Assembly: GCA_963518845.1 (NCBI GenBank)
Contig: CAUQKV010000003.1
Coordinates: 47,852 to 111,851, forward strand
DNA length: 64,000 bases
Direction: 5' to 3'
Source: JABCPE02 sp963518845
Lineage (GTDB): Bacteria > Bacteroidota > Bacteroidia > Flavobacteriales > Weeksellaceae
The notes under the pieces: generated by a model
Databases searched by the model: none
What the model was told of the DNA's origin: nothing
What the model saw: only the letters and a program-made list of their open reading frames with translations
In this document: positions 58,359 to 64,000 of the stretch, piece by piece
Layout: each line of letters begins with the position of its first letter
Numbering within the stretch: position 1 is the stretch's first letter
Made by a program: the position numbers and the translations under genes

Positions 58359-59657
58359 TTATAAAATTGATTTAACTAATATATTAAGTGACCACAGGAT
58401 GACCAGCACTCCCACGCCTATAAACATGGCTTTTGTAGGTAGTTTTCCTGCCAGTTTTGCTGCTAAAGGTGCCGCCAGCATTCCACCAAGAACCAGCCCC
58501 AAAATAACCTGCCAATGGCTCAGCCCTAAAAAAGCAAAAAATGTAAGCGCACTAGCAAATGTAATAAAAAACTCTGATAAACTGACTGTTCCGATCACAA
58601 ATCTTGGCGTTTTTCCTTTTGAAATGAGTGTAGTTGTTACCAAAGGTCCCCAGCCTCCACCTGCAAAAGAGTCCAAAAAACCACCAAAAAACGCTAACCA
58701 GCCTACATTTTTCAGTTTTTTAGTTTCTTTTTTCTTTCCAAAAACTCTTACCAAAATTCTTACTCCAAGTAAAAAAGTGTAAAATGCAAGTATCGGCTTG
58801 ATGATATGGGTATATTCTAAACTAAACATGGACAATAAAACCGCACCTGAAACCGCACCTATCACCCCTGGAATAATTAGGAATTTAAGGAGTTTTTTAT
58901 TCACATTCCCAAATTTATAATGGCTTAGACCAGATGCTCCACTCGAAAACATCTCTGCCGTATGGATACTACCACTAATGGCAGGAAGCGGAACGCCCGC
59001 ACTGAGCAATGCCGCCGTAGAAGTAAGTCCATAGCCCATTCCCAGAAGCCCATCTATAAGCTGAGCCACGAAACCTATGAGAATCATCCAATAAAACAGC
59101 CCATCTATTTCTCCTACAAGCCATTTTATCCCTGTTGAAAACTCATCATAAGAAATAAATAAATTTAAAATATTCCCCAGTATCAGAATAAAAAAAGCAG
59201 CAATGCTTGTAAATGCAATCTTCTTCCAATGACTTCCTGTATAGTTCTGAATATCAGCAGACTGAACATCATTCACTTGAATGTAAAAATCATTATACTC
59301 TGGATAAAGAGGCGCATTTATGAGGATTCCTCTATCTTTAGCTTCTTTTATGATTTGTTTGGTTTGTAAAGTATCTTTCAGGGTTATGAAAACCAATTCT
59401 TGATTTTCTAAATCCGTTTTTTCAAAAGTTTTTTGGGCGATAGATAGATTAGCACAGACCTCTCTAAGCTCCTCTATTCTATCATCTATCTGCTCCCCAA
59501 CCACCAAAATCTCAGAATTGGGAGCATTTTCAAGGATATAAAGCACCTGCTCAAACGCCAATTCCCCACCGCCGATGATGAGGATTTTTCTGTCTACCAT
59601 GTTTAGAAAAACAGGTAAATGCTGCGCTATATATTTACTTCCTTCCTGAGAATTCAT
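58359..59657 (-). CDS. TSUP (TauE/SafE) permease fused to a Met8/CysG-like NAD-binding domain
   Basis: A 432-residue fusion. Residues about 15-135 form a Rossmann domain with KILIIGGGELAFEQVLYIL and GILINAPLYPEYNDFYI, like the dehydrogenase/ferrochelatase half of siroheme synthase (precorrin-2 oxidation). After a helix near 147-170 come about eight transmembrane segments of the TauE/SafE family with GYGLTSTAALLSAGVPLPAISG and GGGWGPLVTTTLISKG. TSUP proteins export sulfite or move sulfur-containing organics. The pairing points to sulfite handling and siroheme supply; inference. It precedes mevalonate kinase by 14 bp. Confidence 0.88.
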   Translation of the reverse strand: MNSQEGSKYIAQHLPVFLNMVDRKILIIGGGELAFEQVLYILENAPNSEILVVGEQIDDRIEELREVCANLSIAQKTFEKTDLENQELVFITLKDTLQTKQIIKEAKDRGILINAPLYPEYNDFYIQVNDVQSADIQNYTGSHWKKIAFTSIAAFFILILGNILNLFISYDEFSTGIKWLVGEIDGLFYWMILIGFVAQLIDGLLGMGYGLTSTAALLSAGVPLPAISGSIHTAEMFSSGASGLSHYKFGNVNKKLLKFLIIPGVIGAVSGAVLLSMFSLEYTHIIKPILAFYTFLLGVRILVRVFGKKKETKKLKNVGWLAFFGGFLDSFAGGGWGPLVTTTLISKGKTPRFVIGTVSLSEFFITFASALTFFAFLGLSHWQVILGLVLGGMLAAPLAAKLAGKLPTKAMFIGVGVLVILWSLNILVKSIL

Positions 59658-59660
59658 CCA

Positions 59661-60050
59661 TTATAACCCTTCAATCTTATCAGTAAGATTATCTATAAAG
59701 CTCTGTAACGGCTTCTCTACCATCATTTTAATAAATGGATTAAACTGCCCTTCGAATAATATTTGAACTTCGGATTTATTTTCAGAAACTGCATCCATCT
59801 GCCCTGTCAGAGCAAAATCCAAGGAAGGATTCCCTGATGTAAGCACCACCTTCTTGTCCTCCACCATTTCTGAGATTTTCAGTGCGATTTCGGGCATTCC
59901 TTTTAGACCGAATTTAAAGCCATTTTCTGTTGTTTCAAAAGAAACTAAGCTTTCTGGCATCAGATGTTTATAGTCTTCAGGTTTTTTCAGCATTTCAAAT
60001 AAATCTTTTGTAGATTTATTTACCATCACTTTTCTTCCTTCTAATTTCAT
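59661..60050 (-). CDS. SRPBCC (START-like) family protein
   Basis: A 129-residue single-domain protein of the START-like superfamily: first strand KVMVNKSTKDLFEMLKKPEDYKHLMP, then antiparallel strands such as GFKFGLKGMPEIAL and KSEVQILFEGQFNPFIKMM, and a long C-terminal helix. Such proteins bind hydrophobic ligands in a cavity; no ligand is known here. It lies 3 bp before the TSUP fusion gene in the same operon. Confidence 0.8.
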   Translation of the reverse strand: MKLEGRKVMVNKSTKDLFEMLKKPEDYKHLMPESLVSFETTENGFKFGLKGMPEIALKISEMVEDKKVVLTSGNPSLDFALTGQMDAVSENKSEVQILFEGQFNPFIKMMVEKPLQSFIDNLTDKIEGL

Positions 60051-60056
60051 TTTTTA

Positions 60057-60064
60057 TATTTTTG
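60057..60064 (+). promoter_or_regulatory. Promoter -7 box (TATTTTTG) of the NUDIX gene
   Basis: TATTTTTG, with an expected leader of about 23 nt before the ATG at 60091. Confidence 0.5.
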
Positions 60065-60090
60065 CAATATTAACTTCAAAGATTCAGCAA

Positions 60091-60696
60091 ATGTATAAAG
60101 TTTTTATCAATGAAAAAAAATTATCCATCAATAATCTTCCTAATGATGATGAAAAAAATATCACTTATGAGGATTTTGCAACCATAGAAACGGCTCTGGA
60201 TATCTTGGAAAACTCTTCGTGTAAATCTGTAAACCTCTACGGCGAAGACCCCGATAAAATCTGGGATGACTTCCATGATTCTTTCACCAATATAGAAGCG
60301 GCGGGCGGTATCGTGAAAAACGATGAAAACAAAGTTCTCTTCATCTATAGACTGGGAAAATGGGATTTACCAAAAGGAAAACTAGAACCTGACGAATCCC
60401 TTGAACACGCGGCTGTAAGGGAAGTAGAAGAAGAAACAGGAATAGAAAATCTGAAATTACAGAATTTCGTAGGAGCCACTTATCACACCTACAAGGAAAA
60501 AGAAAACAATGCTCAGATTCTAAAAACTACTTTTTGGTATTCGATGAAAAATACTGATAACAAAGAACTTACACCACAGACAGAAGAAGGCATCACAAAA
60601 GTGGAATGGAAATCCAAAGATGAAATCCTCTCAGATGTTCTCCCAAATACTTTTAAAAATATTGAACTAATTTTAAAAGAAGCAAAAATCATTTAA
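60091..60696 (+). CDS. NUDIX hydrolase
   Basis: A 201-residue protein. After an N-terminal extension of about 65 residues of unknown role, the NUDIX domain starts AAGGIVKNDENKVLFIYRLGKWDLPKG and the signature GKLEPDESLEHAAVREVEEETGI (about residues 94-116) follows the Gx5Ex7REUXEEXGU pattern with all metal-binding Glu residues present. It hydrolyses a nucleoside diphosphate linked to another moiety; substrate not predictable. A terminator shared with the convergent deoxynucleoside kinase gene follows. Confidence 0.92.
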   Translation: MYKVFINEKKLSINNLPNDDEKNITYEDFATIETALDILENSSCKSVNLYGEDPDKIWDDFHDSFTNIEAAGGIVKNDENKVLFIYRLGKWDLPKGKLEPDESLEHAAVREVEEETGIENLKLQNFVGATYHTYKEKENNAQILKTTFWYSMKNTDNKELTPQTEEGITKVEWKSKDEILSDVLPNTFKNIELILKEAKII

Positions 60697-60700
60697 AAAC

Positions 60701-60728
60701 AAAAAACTCTCAAAATTGAGAGTTTTTT
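60701..60728. terminator. Bidirectional terminator between NUDIX and deoxynucleoside kinase genes
   Basis: ACTCTC and GAGAGT form the stem with flanking A6 and T6 runs, positioned between convergent genes. Confidence 0.9.
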
Positions 60729-60732
60729 CATG

Positions 60733-61347
60733 TTAAAAAAGACCGTTTAATTCGGCATCTATTCTATCCAAAATATATCCGAAATCCTCTTCTCTTTCTA
60801 CAAAATCCAAATCATTCACATCGATAATCAAAAGTTTTCCTTCTTTATAATTTCCTATCCAGTTTTCATATTTATTATTAAGCCTCATGAGATAGTCTAT
60901 GCTTATTCCTGTCTCATAGTCCCTACCTCGTTTTGCTATCTGGCGTGTAAGTGTGGAAATATTCGCCCTAAGATAAATCAATAAATCTGGTGCTGAAACA
61001 AACCCTTTCATCAGCTCAAAAAGAGAAGAATAATTCTGATAATCCCTCTCCGAAAGCAGGTTCATCTCATTTAGATTTTCCGCGAAAATGTAGGCATCTT
61101 CATAAATCGTCCTATCCTGAATGATATTTTTCCCACTCTCTCTAATCTCTTTAACCTGCCTAAATCTACTTCCCAAAAAGTAAATCTGCAGAGCGAAAGA
61201 CCATTTTGACATATCTTGATAAAAATCATCCAAATAGGGATTGTGATCCACATCCTCAAACTGGGCGCTCCAGCCGTAATGCTTGGCAAGCATGGTCGTA
61301 AGTGTAGTTTTTCCTGCACCTATATTTCCTGTAACTGCTATATGCAT
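60733..61347 (-). CDS. Deoxynucleoside kinase
   Basis: Phosphorylates deoxyadenosine/deoxyguanosine-type nucleosides for salvage. Walker A GNIGAGKTT is at residues 7-15; the DRT motif is in IIQDRTIYEDAYIFAE (about 82-97), followed by the lid with RGRDYETGISIDYL and an Asp-rich end. This matches the dCK/dGK family (204 residues), not thymidine kinase. Located downstream of the glutaminyl cyclase gene on the same strand with 52 bp between. Confidence 0.92.
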   Translation of the reverse strand: MHIAVTGNIGAGKTTLTTMLAKHYGWSAQFEDVDHNPYLDDFYQDMSKWSFALQIYFLGSRFRQVKEIRESGKNIIQDRTIYEDAYIFAENLNEMNLLSERDYQNYSSLFELMKGFVSAPDLLIYLRANISTLTRQIAKRGRDYETGISIDYLMRLNNKYENWIGNYKEGKLLIIDVNDLDFVEREEDFGYILDRIDAELNGLF

Positions 61348-61399
61348 ATTTTCTTTCTTAAAAAAATGAATTTTATAATAAACCCTAAACTACACGCTG

Positions 61400-62425
61400 T
61401 TATTTTACTTTTATTTCGTAAATCTTATCCCAGTTTTTTCCTGTAATCAGCATATTATCACCCTTAAATGCTATTCCATTCAGCACATCATCAGCATCGG
61501 TAGAGTGTTTTTTATTGATTTCTGTCAAATCTATTTTGCCTACTACTTCACCGTTTTCTGGATTTATTTTTAGGATATATGGTCGCTGCCAGATGTTTGC
61601 GTAGATAAATCCATCGTGATATTCCAGCTCATTGATTTTTTCATAAATCTCTGATGGCCCTGCTACGGAAATAGTTTTCACTATTTTCTGAAGATTGTCT
61701 GGAGATATGAAATAGATATTCTTTGTCCCATCAGAAAGAATGAGATTTTTCCCATCGTAAGTCAGCCCCCAGCCCTCAGTAAGTCTGCTAGGGTAATTAA
61801 ATTCTGATAGTTTTTTAAGGTTTTTTTTATCATAAACAAAGCCCTTTCTGTGCTGCCAAGTAAGCTGATATATTTTATCCCCTACTATGGTGCTTCCCTC
61901 TCCAAAATACTCATCATCGAGTTTGGTTTCTGCTGTATTGGTCGTAGAGCCCAGTGTATATTTTATCACCTTGGATTCCCCTGTCTGCCCATTACTTCCA
62001 TAAATGGTATTTCCCTCCAGCTCGAAGCCCTGAACGAAATTTTCTGCATTATGCGGATATTCTGCCACCACCTCATAAGTCAGCTCTTTTTCAGGAGTTT
62101 TTGAAAGCACATTAATAACTGCATCTATGGACAGATTTTCCCCTGATTTAGTTCTCACATTGATAGTCACGGCATTGTCCCCCAATGTAAAAAATGCTGG
62201 GTCTATCTTCAAAATCGCTGTTTCCTTGTTCCCAAAACTTATGCTTATACTCTCCGCATTATCAGTAACTTCCTTTGGGAAAGTAATCATATCTCCGAAG
62301 TGGTATCCTTTGGTCTCCATAGCTAGATTGTACTCATTCATACTATCTAAAATCATCTTATCCTTGCTGCAAGAAGCCAATAATACCAATGCCAAAACGC
62401 CCTTAAAAATACTTTTTTTCATCAT
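61400..62425 (-). CDS. Glutaminyl-peptide cyclotransferase, lipoprotein (QCT family)
   Basis: A 341-residue lipoprotein (lipobox VLLASC, C19 with the second Met start). The second half is a five-bladed propeller of plant-type glutaminyl cyclase: AEYPHNAENFVQGFELEGN, YGSNGQTGESKVIKY, YQLTWQHRKGFVYDKKNL, EGWGLTYDGKNLILSDGT, INELEYHDGFIYANIWQ and LNGIAFKGDNMLITGKNW. The N-terminal part is an additional beta domain of about 110 residues. It should convert N-terminal Gln of exported proteins to pyroglutamate; many exported Bacteroidetes proteins start with Gln after signal cleavage. Confidence 0.92.
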   Translation of the reverse strand: MMKKSIFKGVLALVLLASCSKDKMILDSMNEYNLAMETKGYHFGDMITFPKEVTDNAESISISFGNKETAILKIDPAFFTLGDNAVTINVRTKSGENLSIDAVINVLSKTPEKELTYEVVAEYPHNAENFVQGFELEGNTIYGSNGQTGESKVIKYTLGSTTNTAETKLDDEYFGEGSTIVGDKIYQLTWQHRKGFVYDKKNLKKLSEFNYPSRLTEGWGLTYDGKNLILSDGTKNIYFISPDNLQKIVKTISVAGPSEIYEKINELEYHDGFIYANIWQRPYILKINPENGEVVGKIDLTEINKKHSTDADDVLNGIAFKGDNMLITGKNWDKIYEIKVK

Positions 62426-62450
62426 TTAAAAAGATTATCTAAAAATCGCC

Positions 62451-62458
62451 CAAATTTA
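62451..62458 (-). promoter_or_regulatory. Promoter -7 box (TAAATTTG) of the glutaminyl cyclase gene
   Basis: TAAATTTG on the minus strand, 25 bp before the ATG at 62425. Confidence 0.5.
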
Positions 62459-62551
62459 AGGATTTTTTAAGTTTAGAAAAAATTTAATTTGCATTTCCAC
62501 TAATTCACTTATTCACAATCTCTTATCCAAGCCACTTTCAGGAAAAACTAA

Positions 62552-62575
62552 AAATCCCTCAAAAGAGGGAATTTT
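62552..62575 (-). terminator. Intrinsic terminator of purC
   Basis: TCCCTC pairs with GAGGGA around loop AAAA; an A run (T run on the minus strand) follows at 62546-62554. It starts at the purC stop codon. Confidence 0.8.
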
Positions 62576-63298
62576 TTATTTATTCAGCACCTTTTTCAGG
62601 CGGTTATAGATTTCTTCGTATGCTTCGGTCACCTCACCCAAATCTCTTCGGAAACGGTCTTTGTCCAGCTTTTTCATAGTGTCTTTATCCCAAAGACGGC
62701 AGGTGTCTGGCGAAATTTCGTCCGCCAAGATGATTTCTCCATTTGGTGTTTTACCAAGTTCTATTTTAAAATCAACCAAAATAATGTTCATTTTATCAAA
62801 TAAATCTATCAGTATTTCATTGATTTTGGCTGTCAGCGCATACATTTTGTCAAGTTCCTCTCTCGTCGCCGCGCCCAAAAATATAGCATGATAGTCGTTT
62901 ATCAGCGGATCTCCCAGCGCATCATCTTTATAGCAGATGTCAAAAATGGTAATCGGCGATTTTGTGCCTTCTTCCACGCCCAAACGCTGAGCCATACTTC
63001 CCGCCACATAGTTTCTCACAATCACCTCCAAAGGAATGATACTCACCTTTTTAACGAGCTGTTCGCGGTCATCTATCTGCTTGATGAAATGAGTAGGAAT
63101 TCCCTTTTCATTCAGATATTCAAAGATAAGCGTAGTGATGGCGTTATTCATCTGTCCTTTTTTGTCCACTTGTCCTTTTTTTTGGGCATTGAACGCTGTA
63201 GCATCATCTTTAAATCTCACAACCACCTCATCAGGCTTTTCTGTGGCAAATATTTGTTTGGCTTTTCCTTCGTAGAGCATTGATTTTTTTAAGTCCAT
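62576..63298 (-). CDS. purC: Phosphoribosylaminoimidazole-succinocarboxamide synthase
   Basis: Joins CAIR and aspartate with ATP to make SAICAR in purine synthesis. The SAICAR synthase pattern is clear: LYEGKAKQIFATEKPDEVV at the start, DATAFNAQKKGQ, the IPLEVIVRNYVAGS motif and VDFKIELGKTPNGEIILADEISPDTCRLWD. The 240-residue length is that of the single-domain bacterial enzyme. It stands alone, with no other pur gene in the window, and has a terminator at its end. Confidence 0.97.
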   Translation of the reverse strand: MDLKKSMLYEGKAKQIFATEKPDEVVVRFKDDATAFNAQKKGQVDKKGQMNNAITTLIFEYLNEKGIPTHFIKQIDDREQLVKKVSIIPLEVIVRNYVAGSMAQRLGVEEGTKSPITIFDICYKDDALGDPLINDYHAIFLGAATREELDKMYALTAKINEILIDLFDKMNIILVDFKIELGKTPNGEIILADEISPDTCRLWDKDTMKKLDKDRFRRDLGEVTEAYEEIYNRLKKVLNK

Positions 63299-63366
63299 TT
63301 TTATTAATTTTTTGAGTTGCTAAGTTAATTTTTATTTCCTTTAATTCCAAACGATTTAAAACCGAA

Positions 63367-63407
63367 AAAAGCCCTTTTCAAACAACATCTGTCTAAAAAA
63401 GGCTTTT
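63367..63407 (-). terminator. Intrinsic terminator of the 171-aa unknown gene
   Basis: AAAAGCC and GGCTTTT (63367-63373 and 63401-63407), extended by a TTTT/AAAA pairing inside, form a hairpin 13 bp after the stop codon of the minus-strand gene. Confidence 0.75.
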
Positions 63408-63419
63408 CATCATTATATG

Positions 63420-63935
63420 TTAATCCAAATTTTCTATAAGTGTGCGCAGATTTTTCAAATCTTTTTTGGATAATGAAGGGCGGAGTTTTTCTATCTCCAA
63501 GATACTTCTTCGCAGAGCATCCAGCGTGCCGTCATAGTAGACATTGTCCACCTTCGGATAAAGGTATAAATCACATGTCTGACCCATGAAATGCAGCAAC
63601 TGTTTCTGTAATTCCTCGTTTTCAAAAACAGAAACCTGTCCATAGATATCGCTACAGAACTGCGGAATGGCTTGTTTTAGGTTTTCGGATTTCAAGGCAA
63701 CATCAAGAGCCAAATTCGGTTTTTTCTCCATATGCATGGTCTTGTAGGCTGAATTGTATTTAGGGTATACTGTATCTTCTGCTACATCTGCTACATCTAC
63801 TACATCTGCTTTATAATCTCTTACCTCATCTACCTTAACTAATTCAGGATCAAATGCCTCTACTTCTTTCACATATTCCTTAAAGAATTTCACCATTTTT
63901 TTATACTCTTCCTTGCTTATATGTTTGGTTTTCAA
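63420..63935 (-). CDS. Hypothetical protein with internal 9-bp tandem repeat, 171 aa
   Basis: A soluble, mostly helical, charged protein of 171 residues. No family recognised. Residues about 44-54 read ADVVDVADVAED, coded by an imperfect 9-bp tandem repeat. The later part has YLYPKVDNVYYDGTLDALRR and a Lys-rich C-terminus. It ends 122 bp before purC starts and is terminated separately. ATG 63935 (MKTKHISKEEYKKM) is the likely start; sequence to its right (63936-64000) holds no complete gene. Confidence 0.62.
   Translation of the reverse strand: MKTKHISKEEYKKMVKFFKEYVKEVEAFDPELVKVDEVRDYKADVVDVADVAEDTVYPKYNSAYKTMHMEKKPNLALDVALKSENLKQAIPQFCSDIYGQVSVFENEELQKQLLHFMGQTCDLYLYPKVDNVYYDGTLDALRRSILEIEKLRPSLSKKDLKNLRTLIENLD
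63779..63811 (-). repeat. 9-bp tandem repeat in the 171-aa gene
   Basis: Plus strand shows GCTACATCT repeated twice, then ACTACATCT and a partial GCT; on the coding strand the unit encodes Asp-Val-Ala/Val. Being a multiple of three, changes in copy number keep the frame. Confidence 0.7.
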
Positions 63936-64000
63936 ATGGTTTTTTAGGATTGATTTATAATTTAATTTCAGAAGTGCTATAGTTTTTTTTCTGCCCTCTC

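Noticed and set aside
1..64000. CRISPR array, prophage or rRNA operon
   Set aside because: No regularly spaced repeats, phage structural genes or rRNA-like sequence were noticed on reading the window.

Overview
The window looks like a chromosomal segment of a low-GC Flavobacteriales bacterium, probably close to the Weeksellaceae/Chryseobacterium group. The family placement is inference. Evidence for the phylum: promoters of the Bacteroidetes type (TTTG, about 20 bp, TAnnTTTG) lie before many genes, purine-rich Shine-Dalgarno sites are mostly absent, lipoproteins and small outer-membrane proteins are common, and several gene sets are typical of the group (BatB-C-D, a glutaminyl cyclase lipoprotein, mevalonate-pathway genes, a UbiA enzyme next to mevalonate kinase). 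Most genes are housekeeping and are packed in short operons.

Layout. 1-5.1 kb: end of a DUF3109 gene, then a minus-strand operon of a metal-chelate binding lipoprotein, DacB-type carboxypeptidase, orphan histidine kinase and an unknown protein. 5.1-9.7 kb: tRNA-Arg(ACG), tRNA-Met(CAT), an ECF sigma factor coupled to lipA, and an M13 peptidase. 9.7-11.9 kb: an AT-rich accessory patch in which a three-gene module (DUF6624-like lipoprotein, membrane protein, lipoprotein) has been duplicated and one copy has decayed. 12-19.7 kb: two divergent uvrA genes flank small envelope genes and a thioesterase. 19.8-26 kb: small lipoproteins, BrnQ, a glucosaminidase-type protein and an SGNH/MBOAT pair likely to O-acetylate an envelope polymer. 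26-35 kb: MarC, BatB-C-D, pfkA and uvrD on the minus strand. 35-43 kb: an M16 peptidase pair, rpsF-rpsR-rplI, holB, an outer-membrane protein and lptC. 43-46.7 kb: the sulfate assimilation genes cysH-cysD-cysN with an AT-rich HNH nuclease gene wedged between cysD and cysN. 46.8-53 kb: SUFU protein, rsgA, a dnaX gene split by an A10 tract, HMG-CoA synthase, uridine phosphorylase and a SUI1 protein. 53-64 kb: pnp, rpsO, UbiA, mevalonate kinase, a Met8-like/TSUP fusion transporter, SRPBCC, NUDIX, deoxynucleoside kinase, glutaminyl cyclase, purC and an unknown gene.

The strongest signals for a second look are: (1) dnaX, where the frame ends just after ten adenines and a 204-residue tail continues in the -1 frame, with no zinc module in the clamp-loader domain; (2) the HNH nuclease gene inside the cysD-cysN unit; (3) the duplicated and decayed lipoprotein module with conserved ends and a diverged middle; (4) promoter boxes so close to ATG codons that several core genes, including dnaX and holB, should have leaderless mRNAs; (5) the fusion of a siroheme-synthase-like NAD domain to a TSUP permease. 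No CRISPR array, IS element, prophage or rRNA operon was seen. All calls come from reading the sequence by eye; no database search was run.
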